DNA of 64,000 nucleotides from JAHJDS01 sp964569795 (GCA_964569795.1 CAZMVB010000020.1:11984-75983), one strand, 5' to 3'; counted from the stretch's first letter, positions 50,991 to 59,974 are shown. The notes: generated by a model from the sequence alone, not told the origin. Numbers and translations are program-made.

Positions 50991-53423
50991 ATGGGTTTCA
51001 AGATCGAACGAGCGGCCGTCATCGGCGCCGGAGTCATGGGGGCGACCATCGCCGCCCTCCTGGCCAACGTCGGCCTGCCGACCATCCTTCTGGACATCGT
51101 GCCGCCGACGCTGACCGACGAGGACAAGGCCAAGGGGTGGACCGAAGAGACGCCGGCCTGGCGCAACAAGTTCGCCCGGTCCGGCCTCCAGAACGCCCTC
51201 AAGCAGCGCCCGGCCGCCTTTTACGTGCCCGAGGCGGCCAAGCTAATTAAGACCGGCAACCTCGAGGACAACCTGGACTGGATCAAGGACTGCCAGTGGA
51301 TCATCGAGGTCGTGGTCGAGAACATCGACATCAAGAAGCGGCTCTTCGCCCGGATCGAGCCGCACCGGACGCCGGGCACCCTGGTCACGACCAACACCTC
51401 GGGCATCCCGGTGGCGGCCATGAGCGCCGAGTGCTCAGACGAGTTCCAGCAGTATTTCTGCGGGACCCACTTCTTCAACCCGCCCCGGTACATGAAGCTC
51501 CTCGAAATCATCCCCGGACCCAAGACCAAACCCGAGGTGATCGACTTCTTCGCCGATTTCTGCGAGCGGACCCTGGGCAAGGGGGTCGTCTTCGCCAAGG
51601 ACACCCCCAACTTCATCGCCAACCGGATCGGGACCTTCGGCATGATGCGGACGGTCCAGACCAAGCTGGAGATGGGCCTCAGCTTTTCCGCCGTGGACAG
51701 CCTGACCGGCCCGGCCCTGGGCCGGCCCAAGAGCGCCACCTTTGGCACGGCCGATCTGGTCGGCCTGGACACCCTGAGCCACGTGGCCGGCAACGTCTAT
51801 GACGGGGCCCAAGGCGACGAGCAGCGCGAGGTCTTCAAGGTCCCCGACCTGTTTAAGCGGATGATCGACAAGGGACTCCTGGGCCGCAAGACCAAGGCCG
51901 GCTTCTTCAAGATGGTCAGGGAGAACGGCAAGAAGCAGCTCCTGGAACTGAACCCCGAGACCCTGGAGTACGGCCCGCCGCAAAAGACGAAATTTCCGTC
52001 CGTGGGCGTGGCCAGGAACCTGGACACCGCCGCCGAGAAGATCAAGCACATCTACTGGGCCGAGGACGAGGGCGGCAAATTCATCCAGGCGGTGACCGGC
52101 GACACCCTGATCTACGCCGCCAACCGGCTGGGCGAGATCGCCGACGACATCGTCAACATCGACCAGGCCCTCAAGTGGGGCTTTGCCTGGGAACTGGGTC
52201 CCTTCGAGACCTGGGACGCCGTGGGGCCGGTCAAATCAATCGAGGCCATGAAGGCCGCCGGCCAGGACGTCCCGGCCTGGGTGACCGAGATGCTGGCCGC
52301 GGGCCACGAGTCCTTCTACACCTGGCAGGACGGCGTCCGCTGCTATTACGACCCCGGGACGAAAGACTACGTCCCGGTCCCGCTCAAGGCCGAGATCATC
52401 CTGCTGCCGGCCTTCAAGGAGCGCCAGAAGATCGTCGCCCAGAACACCGGGGCGACCATCTACGACCTGGACGACGGCGTGCTGGGCCTCGAGTTCCACA
52501 CCAAGATGAACGCCCTGGGCGACGACATCGGCCAGATGATGAACCAGGCCTGCGATCTGGTCGAGGCCGACGGCTGGGAGGGGATCGTCATCGCCAACCA
52601 CGGCCAGAACTTCTCGGTCGGGGCCAACCTGATGCTGGTCCTGTTCGCGGCCCAGGAAGAGGAGTGGGACGACCTGAACCACCTGGTCAAGGGGCTCCAG
52701 GACGTCCTGATGCGCTTCAAGTTCCTGCGCAAACCGGTGGTGTCCGCGCCGCACCAGATGGCCCTGGGCGGCGGCCTGGAGGTCTGCCTGGCCAGCGACC
52801 GGGTCCGGCCGGCGGCCGAGGCCTACCTGGGCCTGGTCGAGGTCGGCGTGGGCGTCGTCCCGGCCGGCGGCGGCTGCAAGGAGCTGCTCATCCGCAACAC
52901 CGAGGGCGTGTTCGAGGTCCAGCGGGGCGGACTCTACCCCAAGCAGATCGACCTGACCCCGTTCGTGGCCCGGGCCTTCGAGACCATCGCCCTGGCCAAG
53001 GTCGCCACCAGCGCCCAGGAGGCGATCAAGATGGGCATCCTCCGCCCGATCGATCAGCCCTCCATGAACGGCGACTTCCGCATCTTCGACGCCAAGGAGA
53101 CGGTCCGGCACCTGAACCGCCTCGGCTACACCCCGCCCCGGTACCGGGACGACATCCGGGTCATGGGCAAGGACATGATGGGCGTCTTCCACTACGCCCT
53201 GTACACCATGCACAAGGCCGGGTTCGTCACCGACCACGACCTGACCGTGGCCGCCAAGGTGGCCCGGGTCCTGACCGGCGGCGACGTGCTGCGGGACACC
53301 CTGGTCAGCGAGCAGCACCTCCTCGATCTGGAGCGCGAGGCCTTCCTGTCGCTGTGCGGCATGCCCGAGACCCAGGCCCGGATGCGCCACATGCTGACCA
53401 CCGGCAAGCCCCTTCGCAATTAA
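50991..53423 (+). CDS. fadN: FadN-type 3-hydroxyacyl-CoA dehydrogenase / enoyl-CoA hydratase
   Basis: The product has 810 residues with ATG 50991 behind GGAGGAGAG. The NAD-binding dehydrogenase comes first (AVIGAGVMGATIAALLANVG, NTSGIPV, THFFNPPRYMKLLEII) and the hydratase/crotonase part second (~500-660: GNFSVGAN-like NFSVGANLML, HQMALGGGLEVCLASD). That order is the one of B. subtilis FadN and opposite to E. coli FadB. It catalyses the second and third beta-oxidation steps. With fadA and fadE next it forms a whole beta-oxidation spiral after acyl-CoA activation, which suits growth on fatty acids or syntrophic fatty-acid oxidation. Confidence 0.94.
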   Translation: MGFKIERAAVIGAGVMGATIAALLANVGLPTILLDIVPPTLTDEDKAKGWTEETPAWRNKFARSGLQNALKQRPAAFYVPEAAKLIKTGNLEDNLDWIKDCQWIIEVVVENIDIKKRLFARIEPHRTPGTLVTTNTSGIPVAAMSAECSDEFQQYFCGTHFFNPPRYMKLLEIIPGPKTKPEVIDFFADFCERTLGKGVVFAKDTPNFIANRIGTFGMMRTVQTKLEMGLSFSAVDSLTGPALGRPKSATFGTADLVGLDTLSHVAGNVYDGAQGDEQREVFKVPDLFKRMIDKGLLGRKTKAGFFKMVRENGKKQLLELNPETLEYGPPQKTKFPSVGVARNLDTAAEKIKHIYWAEDEGGKFIQAVTGDTLIYAANRLGEIADDIVNIDQALKWGFAWELGPFETWDAVGPVKSIEAMKAAGQDVPAWVTEMLAAGHESFYTWQDGVRCYYDPGTKDYVPVPLKAEIILLPAFKERQKIVAQNTGATIYDLDDGVLGLEFHTKMNALGDDIGQMMNQACDLVEADGWEGIVIANHGQNFSVGANLMLVLFAAQEEEWDDLNHLVKGLQDVLMRFKFLRKPVVSAPHQMALGGGLEVCLASDRVRPAAEAYLGLVEVGVGVVPAGGGCKELLIRNTEGVFEVQRGGLYPKQIDLTPFVARAFETIALAKVATSAQEAIKMGILRPIDQPSMNGDFRIFDAKETVRHLNRLGYTPPRYRDDIRVMGKDMMGVFHYALYTMHKAGFVTDHDLTVAAKVARVLTGGDVLRDTLVSEQHLLDLEREAFLSLCGMPETQARMRHMLTTGKPLRN

Positions 53424-53444
53424 GCGCCCCAGGAGGTGACAACC

Positions 53445-54629
53445 ATGAGAGAAGCGGTAATCGTCAGCGCCTGCCGGACGGCCGTCGGACGCGCCCCCCG
53501 GGGTAAGCTCAGCAAGACCCGCCCCGACGAGATGGGGGCCGCGGCCCTGACCGAGGTCCTGCGGCGCACCCCGGGGCTGGATCCCTTGGACATCGACGAC
53601 ATCGTCATCGGCTGCTCCTTCCCCGAGGCCGAGCAGGGCCTGAACGTGGCCCGGGTCCTGGTCGCCCGCTGCGGCCTGCCCGACAACGTCAGCGGTGTGA
53701 CCGTCAACCGGTTCTGCAGTTCCGGACTCCAGGCCATCTCCTACGCCTGCGAGCGGATCATGGTCGGCGCGGCCGACGTCATGGTCGCCGGCGGCGTGGA
53801 GACCATGTCCATGATCCCCATGGGCGGCAACACCATGAGCATCAACCCCATGCTCGGCGAGACCCGGCCCGAGGCGTACGAGGGCATGGGCATGACCGCC
53901 GAGAACGTGGCCCAGAAGTACAACGTCAGCCGCCAGGACCAGGATCAGTTCGGCTACGAGTCCCAGATGAAGGCCGCCAGGGCCATCGAGCAGGGCTGGT
54001 TCAAGGACCAGATCGTGCCCCTGACTATCGAGGTCCAGCGGGAAAAGAACGGAAAATTCGTCATCACCGAGGAAATCTTTGACACCGACGAGGGCGTCCG
54101 GCCCGACACCACCCTCGAGGGCCTGGCCGCCCTCCGGCCGGCCTTTACCAGAAACGGCACCGTCACCGCCGGCAACTCGTCACAGATGAGCGACGGCGCG
54201 GCCATGGTCGTCTGCATGACCAAGGACAAGGCCGACAGCCTCGGCCTGACCCCCCTGGCCACCTACCGCGGCTACCAGGTCGCCGGCGTCAATCCCCTGT
54301 ACATGGGCGAGGGGCCGATCAAGGCCATCCCCAAGCTCTTTGACCGGACCGGCCTGAAAATGGGCGACCTCGAGCTGATCGAACTCAACGAGGCCTTCGC
54401 CTCCCAGGCCCTGGCCTGCATCCGGACCCTGGACATGCCGGCCGACATCATCAACCCCAACGGCGGGGCCATCGCCCTGGGACACCCCTTGGGCTGCACC
54501 GGAGCCAAGCTGACCACCCAGATCCTCTACGAAATGGCCCGCCAGGACCTTCACGGCTACGGCCTGGTGTCCATGTGCATCGGCTTCGGCATGGGCGCGG
54601 CCGGGGCCTTTGAAAGGGAGAAGTACTGA
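53445..54629 (+). CDS. fadA: Acetyl-CoA C-acyltransferase (thiolase)
   Basis: The product has 394 residues with ATG 53445 after AGGAGGTGAC. Catalytic parts are the acyl Cys in NRFCSSGLQAI, the general base His in GGAIALGHPLGCTGAK and the C-terminal Cys in SMCIGFGMGAAGA. It cleaves 3-ketoacyl-CoA to acetyl-CoA and a shortened acyl-CoA. It follows fadN by 21 bp and its stop overlaps the fadE start by one base (TGATG). Confidence 0.95.
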   Translation: MREAVIVSACRTAVGRAPRGKLSKTRPDEMGAAALTEVLRRTPGLDPLDIDDIVIGCSFPEAEQGLNVARVLVARCGLPDNVSGVTVNRFCSSGLQAISYACERIMVGAADVMVAGGVETMSMIPMGGNTMSINPMLGETRPEAYEGMGMTAENVAQKYNVSRQDQDQFGYESQMKAARAIEQGWFKDQIVPLTIEVQREKNGKFVITEEIFDTDEGVRPDTTLEGLAALRPAFTRNGTVTAGNSSQMSDGAAMVVCMTKDKADSLGLTPLATYRGYQVAGVNPLYMGEGPIKAIPKLFDRTGLKMGDLELIELNEAFASQALACIRTLDMPADIINPNGGAIALGHPLGCTGAKLTTQILYEMARQDLHGYGLVSMCIGFGMGAAGAFEREKY

Positions 54630-56452
54630 TGTCCACGGCAGCCACAGCCAAAGACAAGGAGAAGGGCATGGGCGACGACGTGAAACTCAAGGGCGGCGGC
54701 TTCATCCTGGCCGAACTCTCGCCCGAGGACGTGTTCACTCCCGAGGACATGACCGAGGAACACCGGATGATCCTCCAGACGACCCATGATTTCATCCAGG
54801 GCGAGATCCTGCCCCACGATGACCGGATCGAGGAAAAGGACAAGGACGTGGTCCGCTCGATCCTGCTCAAGGCCGGCGAGCTGGGCCTCAACGGGACCGA
54901 CGTTCCCGAGGAGTTCGGCGGCCTGGGTCTGGACAAGATCTCGACCGCGGCCGTGACCGAGGCCATGGGCACCTCGGGCTCGTTCGCCGTGGCCCACGGC
55001 GCCCACACCGGCATCGGCACCCTGCCCACGGTCTATTTCGGCACCCGGGAACAAAAGGAAAAGTATCTGCCCGGACTGGCCTCGGGCGAGATCTGCGGGG
55101 CCTACGCCCTGACCGAGGCCGGGGCCGGCTCGGACGCCACCCGGTCCAAGACCAAGGCCGTGCTCGCGGAAGACGGCAAGCACTACATCCTCAACGGCGA
55201 GAAGATGTTCATCACCAACGCCGGCTGGGCCGACCTGTTCACCGTGTACGCCATGGTGGACGGCGAGAGCTTCACCGCCTTCCTGGTCGAGGCCGGCTTC
55301 CCCGGGGTGTCCACCGGCGCCGAAGAGGTCAAGATGGGCATCAAGGGGTCGTCCACCCGGGCCGTGATCCTCGAGGACGCCCAGGTCCCCGTGGAGAACG
55401 TCCTGCACCAGATCGGCCTCGGCCATCAGGTCGCCTTCAACATCCTCAACATCGGACGCTACAAGCTGGCCGCGGCCTGCGTCGGCGGCTGCAAGGCCTG
55501 CATCGGCGAGGCGACCAGGTACGCCAATCAGCGCATCCAGTTCGGCAAGGCCATCTCCCAGTTTGGCATGATCCGCGAAAAGCTGGCCCGGATGACCGCC
55601 AAGACCTACATGGCCGAGGCCATGGTCTATCGGACCTCGGGCCTGATCGACGCCCAGAGCAAAAAGGTCGATCTGACCGCCGAGGACGCCTCCCGCCAGA
55701 GCCTGGCCGCCATCGAGGAGTACGCCATCGAGTGCTCCATCAACAAGGTCTTCGGCTCCGAGGTCCTGGATTACTGCGTTGACGAGTACGTCCAGATCCT
55801 GGGCGGCTACGGCTACGTGGCCGAGTACCCGGCCGAGCGCCACTACCGCGACGCCCGGATCAACCGCCTCTTCGAGGGCACCAACGAGATCAACCGCCTC
55901 CTGGTCCCCGGCACCTTGATGCGCCGGGCCATGAAGGGCGTCCTGCCGCTCCTGCCCGCGGCCCAGGCCGTCCAGGGCGACCTGATGACCTACACCACCA
56001 TGGGCCTTCAGATCCCCGACGGGCCCCTGGCCATGGCCGCCCACATGATCGGCATGGCCAAGAAAGCGGCCCTGCTCACCGCCGGCGTGGCCGCCCAGAG
56101 ATTCATGCAAAGCCTGGTCAACGAGCAGGAGGTCCTGGCCCGCATCGCCGACATGTTCATCGAGATCTACGCCATGGAGTCCGGTTACCTCCGGGCCCAG
56201 AAGGCCCTGGACAGGCTGGGCCAGGACAAGGCCGCCCTGCACCTGGCCTGCGTCAACTCCTACGTGGACGAGACCGTGCCCCGGATCGAGGCCTGGGCCA
56301 AGGAGGCCCTGGCCCAGTGCGAGGAGGGCGACACCCTGCGCACCATCCTGATGGGAGTCAAGAAGTTCATGAAATACACCCCGATCAACGCCATCGTGCA
56401 GAGACGAATCATCGCCGATAAGGTGATTGAACTCGAACGCTGGCCCATCTGA
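54629..56452 (+). CDS. fadE: Acyl-CoA dehydrogenase
   Basis: The product has 607 residues, as in B. subtilis FadE and other long acyl-CoA dehydrogenases with an extra C-terminal domain. AYALTEAGAGSDATRSKTKA, FITNAGWADLFTVYA, RIQFGKAISQFGMI and LGGYGYVAEYPAERHYRDARI are seen, with the catalytic Glu in FEGTNEINRLL. It oxidises acyl-CoA to trans-2-enoyl-CoA and gives electrons to an electron-transfer flavoprotein that is not in this window. It closes the operon before a strong terminator. Confidence 0.95.
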   Translation: MSTAATAKDKEKGMGDDVKLKGGGFILAELSPEDVFTPEDMTEEHRMILQTTHDFIQGEILPHDDRIEEKDKDVVRSILLKAGELGLNGTDVPEEFGGLGLDKISTAAVTEAMGTSGSFAVAHGAHTGIGTLPTVYFGTREQKEKYLPGLASGEICGAYALTEAGAGSDATRSKTKAVLAEDGKHYILNGEKMFITNAGWADLFTVYAMVDGESFTAFLVEAGFPGVSTGAEEVKMGIKGSSTRAVILEDAQVPVENVLHQIGLGHQVAFNILNIGRYKLAAACVGGCKACIGEATRYANQRIQFGKAISQFGMIREKLARMTAKTYMAEAMVYRTSGLIDAQSKKVDLTAEDASRQSLAAIEEYAIECSINKVFGSEVLDYCVDEYVQILGGYGYVAEYPAERHYRDARINRLFEGTNEINRLLVPGTLMRRAMKGVLPLLPAAQAVQGDLMTYTTMGLQIPDGPLAMAAHMIGMAKKAALLTAGVAAQRFMQSLVNEQEVLARIADMFIEIYAMESGYLRAQKALDRLGQDKAALHLACVNSYVDETVPRIEAWAKEALAQCEEGDTLRTILMGVKKFMKYTPINAIVQRRIIADKVIELERWPI

Positions 56453-56490
56453 TCGGGCCGTATAAAGGTTCCCCAACCCCCCTGTCCCAA

Positions 56491-56532
56491 CCCCGCGGCG
56501 GTGGCGCCCGCCACCAACGCGGGGTTTTTTTT
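56491..56532 (+). terminator. Rho-independent terminator of the fad operon
   Basis: CCCCGCG pairs with CGCGGGG with an inner GGTGGC/GCCACC stem, followed by eight T residues (56525-56532). Confidence 0.93.
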
Positions 56533-56787
56533 GTTTCGTACTTCGCGTGGGTACGCTGTTCATGGGGGCACTTCCCGTCCGCGCTTGCCGCCTCCATTTC
56601 ATTTCGGCTGCCGCTTGGTTTACGTTAGCTGTTCTCCGTGCCGTCAGGTTTGTTCTTGGCGGGGTTTCCAGCTTATTTCGTCCTTCCCAACTGTGGGTTG
56701 GTGATTCCCAATGCGCCTGTACGCGTTATCCGCGCTGCCTAATAAAGCGGTATGACACAGCGCGAAGACGGCTTTTCTTTATGTCAT

Positions 56788-56806
56788 GTTTCGCCTTCGG
56801 CGAAAC
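56788..56806. repeat. Hairpin GTTTCGCC-TTC-GGCGAAAC
   Basis: Perfect 8-bp arms with a 3-base loop, first of a row of inverted repeats before the AT-rich orphan gene. No T run follows. Confidence 0.6.
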
Positions 56807-56847
56807 GGGTGGGTCGCCGGAGTCGCTTTGCGGCCCGGCGGCCAGAG

Positions 56848-56876
56848 GCGCGGCCGTTTTTTGGTCACGGCCGCGC
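56848..56876. repeat. Hairpin with 10-bp GC arms
   Basis: GCGCGGCCGT (56848-56857) pairs with ACGGCCGCGC (56867-56876). A T run lies in the loop rather than after the stem, so it is not a normal terminator in the plus direction. Confidence 0.6.
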
Positions 56877-57055
56877 GTTCATAGTTCTTCTATCCTTGGA
56901 ACAACCACCGGCCTGACTGGAGCGGATAGCCAGACGTCTTGACCGGAGGTGAGGGTTTTTCGGCGCGGCCAGAGGGCCGCAGGCCCGGCGTCGCGCTGAA
57001 AAACTGTGCCGGAGGGAATCACGTCTGGCGGTGTTCGAATCAGCACGATGGGGTT

Positions 57056-57154
57056 CTTAGGGGCGAAGCCCCTAAGTGGCGGGGGATTCCAAAGGGGCCT
57101 CGACAAGGAGGCCCCTTTGGCCCTGGGGGTGTGGGGGCTGGGAGAAGCCCCCAC
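57056..57154. repeat. Three consecutive perfect hairpins
   Basis: CTTAGGGGC/GCCCCTAAG (57056-57076, loop GAA), CCAAAGGGGCCTC/GAGGCCCCTTTGG (57089-57120, loop GACAAG) and GTGGGGGCT/AGCCCCCAC (57131-57154, loop GGGAGA) follow one another with 10-12 bp between them. All three stems are perfect, with 9, 13 and 9 pairs, and G-rich left arms. Confidence 0.75.
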
Positions 57155-57222
57155 AAAAAGATCTCATATAAAAAAGAGAAAATGTCCTTGACAATAAGGA
57201 TAAAATAACATTCAGTTATTAT

Positions 57223-57918
57223 ATGGCAAATGAAATAAGAGACCTAATTGAGGACGTCAAAAAAGGTGAATCATCCCAGCCTCTTTGGGATACTATTTCT
57301 GTTATCGCTTCTTCAGTCCCATATATTGGCGGACCTTTGTCTCAGCTAATTGTGTCGACTGGAGGATCGATTCTTTTCAATCGAATAAAAAGACTTCTAA
57401 AACTCTTGGCAGAAGAGATGCTAACGATTAAACAAAGTGCGGTAGATAAGGAATACCTTCAGTCAGAAGAATTCTTTGACCTCTTTCTGATGGTGACGGA
57501 AGCCACAAAGAAAACAAGGCATGAAGAAAAAATAAGGCTATTTGTTAAGATTATAAAGGGAGCAAGTCTTGGTTTAGAAAAGGACGAAACTAGTTATGAA
57601 GATTACCTCAATTCGCTTTCCGACCTCACTGTTCGTGAACTAGTTGTATTGAATGCTATTTATAAACAGCAGCAGGATAGACCGGAAGATGGAGAAAGCG
57701 AATTACAGTGGGCTATGAGGAAGGGTTGGGACAAATTGCCAGATCAATGTCCCGAAGTTCCGCTTGGAGATTTCATGTTTATTTTGGCTAGACTCGCAAA
57801 AAGCGGTCGGATTGTTAGGCTCAGTATGGCTGCTTGGGACAATGATGCCCAGACCTACATGGTTACTGAAACGATGCGAAAGCTGATGGCCTTTCTAGAT
57901 CGAGTAGAACAGGCCTGA
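57223..57918 (+). CDS. AT-rich orphan gene, unknown protein with hydrophobic N-terminal helix
   Basis: The product has 231 residues from ATG 57223; no good ribosome site is near (AAGGA lies 22 bases away). Residues 20-55 (PLWDTISVIASSVPYIGG, LIVSTGGSILFNRIKR) form one or two hydrophobic, Gly-rich helices. The middle is charged and helical (EEFFDLFLMVTEATKKTRHEEKIRLFVKI) and the end is winged-helix-like (PLGDFMFILARLAKSGRIVRL). I do not recognise a family. Base and codon use is AT-rich as in the 29.2-30.1 kb islet and unlike its neighbours, so transfer is likely. The layout would fit a membrane-acting effector, which is a guess. Confidence 0.7.
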   Translation: MANEIRDLIEDVKKGESSQPLWDTISVIASSVPYIGGPLSQLIVSTGGSILFNRIKRLLKLLAEEMLTIKQSAVDKEYLQSEEFFDLFLMVTEATKKTRHEEKIRLFVKIIKGASLGLEKDETSYEDYLNSLSDLTVRELVVLNAIYKQQQDRPEDGESELQWAMRKGWDKLPDQCPEVPLGDFMFILARLAKSGRIVRLSMAAWDNDAQTYMVTETMRKLMAFLDRVEQA

Positions 57919-57924
57919 AACAGG

Positions 57925-58263
57925 TTAATAGTCATCCAGGTCTATCTGGTCCCCGAACTCCTCGCGGCATTTGGCGCGCAGATAATTCAGATCATCTTCA
58001 TTTTCGCACTCGACCACCAGCTCCCGGTCGTCCAGGAGCTTGATCCGGCCCCGGCTCTCCAGGATGTCCGCGGCCCGGTGCACGTCAATGGTCGCCCAGC
58101 CCTTCATTCGCTTGAGCAGTTCGGCCCCCCGCAAGGGACGCTCGATGGTCAGGTCGATGTCCCGAAACTTGGCGTCCCAGCCGATGACGGCCGGCTGGAC
58201 GATGACCGGCGACACCGGGTCGAACATCACAGCGCATCTCAGCCAGATCCTGGCCCGTTTCAT
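57925..58263 (-). CDS. Small conserved-looking protein of unknown function
   Basis: The product has 112 residues with ATG 58263 closely behind GAAGGAGGTGG. MKRARIWLRCAVMFDPVSPV, PAVIGWDAKFRDIDLTIERPLRGAELLKRM and an acidic end (DDLNYLRAKCREEFGDQIDLDDY) are seen. It is mostly alpha/beta and acidic; there is no signal peptide. No family is recognised. It is divergent from the nitroreductase across a palindromic site. Confidence 0.65.
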   Translation of the reverse strand: MKRARIWLRCAVMFDPVSPVIVQPAVIGWDAKFRDIDLTIERPLRGAELLKRMKGWATIDVHRAADILESRGRIKLLDDRELVVECENEDDLNYLRAKCREEFGDQIDLDDY

Positions 58264-58316
58264 CGATCCACCTCCTTCTCGAATCCAGGGACTGAACATA
58301 ACACGGAGGCCAGGGG

Positions 58317-58334
58317 TGTCAAGGCGCCTTGACA
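58317..58334. promoter_or_regulatory. 18-bp perfect palindrome between divergent genes
   Basis: TGTCAAGGCGCCTTGACA is a perfect palindrome. Its right half supplies a TTGACA (58329-58334) that could be the -35 box of the nitroreductase gene, though the -10 (CATGGT, 58352) is weak. A dimeric repressor bound here would cover the promoter. Confidence 0.5.
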
Positions 58335-58382
58335 AATCTGATTCTGGTTTGCATGGTGGAGCAATCTCCAGGGGAGTAAAAA

Positions 58383-59033
58383 ATGGACACTGCCGAAGCC
58401 ATGAAGAACAGACACAGCTGCCGGGCCTTCACCGACCGGCCGGTGGAACGAGAGACCATCGAGGAGCTGCTGCGGCTGGCGGGTTTGGCCCCGTCGGCGA
58501 TCAATCTCCAGCCATGGGAGTGCACCGTGGTCCTGGGCGAGGAACTGCGCCGCCTGGGCCGGGCTTTACGGAAAACGCTCAAGGAGCGGCAGGCCACCTG
58601 CGGTCCCGAGGAGCGAAAACCCCTGCCCGAGGTCTTCGGCCGGCGCATGTCCGAGGCCGGCCGGCTCATGGCCCCGCTCCTGGCCGAGATGGGGACCGAC
58701 ATCCCGACCTATGTCAATCAGGGGACCCTCGACTTCTACGGCGCGCCGGCCGGGCTGATTTTCTACATCGACCCTGCCCATCCCGAGCGCCGCCTGGTGG
58801 ACGCGGGGATAATCCTCGGCTACTTGTTCCTGGCGGCCAGGGCCCTGGGCCTGGCCACCTGTCCCATCGGCCTGATCACCCAGTACGCGGACCAGATCTT
58901 CGACTTCCTGAATGTCCCGGCCGACAAGGTCCTGGCCCTGGGCGTGGCCCTGGGTTATCCCGACGAGAGCGCGCCGATCAACCGCCTGGTCACGCCCCGG
59001 GCGGGGCTGGAAGAGTGGGTCAGGTGGTATTGA
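58383..59033 (+). CDS. Nitroreductase family flavoprotein
   Basis: The product has 216 residues with GGGGAG nine bases before ATG 58383. MKNRHSCRAFTDRPV at the N-terminus (FMN phosphate binding), LAPSAINLQPWECTVV, and GIILGYLFLAARALGLATCPIG and ALGVALGYPDE near the C-terminus are family marks. Enzymes reduce nitroaromatics, quinones or flavins with NAD(P)H through FMN. The natural substrate cannot be told. Confidence 0.92.
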   Translation: MDTAEAMKNRHSCRAFTDRPVERETIEELLRLAGLAPSAINLQPWECTVVLGEELRRLGRALRKTLKERQATCGPEERKPLPEVFGRRMSEAGRLMAPLLAEMGTDIPTYVNQGTLDFYGAPAGLIFYIDPAHPERRLVDAGIILGYLFLAARALGLATCPIGLITQYADQIFDFLNVPADKVLALGVALGYPDESAPINRLVTPRAGLEEWVRWY

Positions 59034-59169
59034 CCCCTTCGAGTCAACCACCAGATCGACGCCTGAACCCGTGACGCTTGTGGCAGACCCGGTCCCCTTG
59101 AAAAAAAAATATTCTCCCGGCCCGGGGTCTGGCCCGGGTCAAACAATCATCCCGAGTCACCTTGATTAG

Positions 59170-59886
59170 ATGACCGACCATCTTGACCAAATCAGAAATG
59201 ATGTGGAGGACGAGGTCGCGGCCGTGGCCCACGCCGGCGAGATGCCCGAGGTGGCCCGGGCCGAGGCGGTCCATTATCTGACCGAGGATCCCGCGGGGCC
59301 GGGTCTGGACCTGACGCCGGATGAACTGGCCGCCCTGGATCGGGCGACCGTGGGGGCCTATTTGCGTCTCTTGCGGCGGGACCTGAACGTGCGGACCGTG
59401 GGCCGCCGGGCCTGGCGGGGATTGAACCGGGGCGCGGCCAATCTGGGGCGTCTGGCAGCCTTCCTCGATCAGCGAGGTTTGGCTTGGCCGTGGGCCGAGC
59501 GTGCCGACCTGGCCTACCTGTTGGAAATTTTCCTGACTCATGAGCAAACCGCCCTTGCCGCCGGCCGGGCCTATACCCTGATTCCGCCCGGGGACGACCT
59601 GGAGCGCCTGGTCCTGGGTTTGGGTCTGGACCCGGCCGCGTGGTCGGACCTGATCGCCGCGGCCCGGGCCAGGCCCTGGCTGGATTTCGGCGAGGTCTGG
59701 TGGCTGGGCCGGGTGCGGGCCATGTCTGGCGAGCCAGTTATTCGGATCGAGTCCACGGTCATGGGCCCGGAGATCATGGCCCTGACTCCGGACGGGGACA
59801 GCGTTCGGCTGGCCTGCTGGTGGTCCGGCCTGTTCGACGACCCCCTGGCCCGGGCGGAGTTTTTGGCCGAACTCGCGGGGCGATAA
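59170..59886 (+). CDS. Unknown protein
   Basis: The product has 238 residues. A mostly helical N-terminal half (DDVEDEVAAVAHAGEMPEV-like, LDLTPDELAALDRATVGAYLRLL, then basic RRAWRGLNRGAANLGRLAAF) is followed by an alpha/beta C-terminal half (VIRIESTVMGPEIMALTPDGDSVRLACWW). No known motif, membrane helix or signal peptide. GC-rich codon use is like that of the chromosome, so it is likely a real gene. Confidence 0.6.
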   Translation: MTDHLDQIRNDVEDEVAAVAHAGEMPEVARAEAVHYLTEDPAGPGLDLTPDELAALDRATVGAYLRLLRRDLNVRTVGRRAWRGLNRGAANLGRLAAFLDQRGLAWPWAERADLAYLLEIFLTHEQTALAAGRAYTLIPPGDDLERLVLGLGLDPAAWSDLIAAARARPWLDFGEVWWLGRVRAMSGEPVIRIESTVMGPEIMALTPDGDSVRLACWWSGLFDDPLARAEFLAELAGR

Positions 59887-59895
59887 ATATTTGGC

Positions 59896-59923
59896 TCAAG
59901 CCGTTGCCGACGAAAGACGATAA
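59896..59923 (+). promoter_or_regulatory. Candidate sigma-28 (motility) promoter
   Basis: TCAAG (59896-59900), 15 bp and GACGATAA (59916-59923) resemble the flagellar sigma-28 consensus TCAAG-N14/15-GCCGATAA. It lies 51 bp before ATG 59975. Confidence 0.45.
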
Positions 59924-59974
59924 AGACCTTGAGACGATTTTCCGGCCGGGGTACTATCTAAAGCGAGGCATGGC

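Larger units (their letters stand above)
56533..57222. other. Non-coding region with many hairpins
   Basis: This 690-bp stretch between the fad terminator and the AT-rich orphan gene has several short frames but none with a convincing ribosome site, codon use or homology. Composition changes along it: pyrimidine-rich 56560-56720, GC-rich 56800-57150, AT-rich after 57155. At least five perfect or near-perfect inverted repeats lie between 56788 and 57154, given separately. A further long imperfect pairing links TTTTTCGGCGCG near 56957 with CGCGCTGAAAAA near 56992. It could be the flank of an inserted element or a structured RNA. Confidence 0.5.

Noticed and set aside
56600..56760. Integron attC-like fragments (GTTAGC near 56624, GCCTAAT near 56737)
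   Set aside because: The two motifs are not in the order and spacing of a single attC site, the GTT core does not fit GTTRRRY, and there is no integrase in the window.
56547..57208. Several open frames between the fad terminator and the AT-rich orphan gene
   Set aside because: They overlap the hairpins, have no ribosome sites, and their translations are rich in Arg, Cys and Ser as in frames of non-coding GC-rich DNA.
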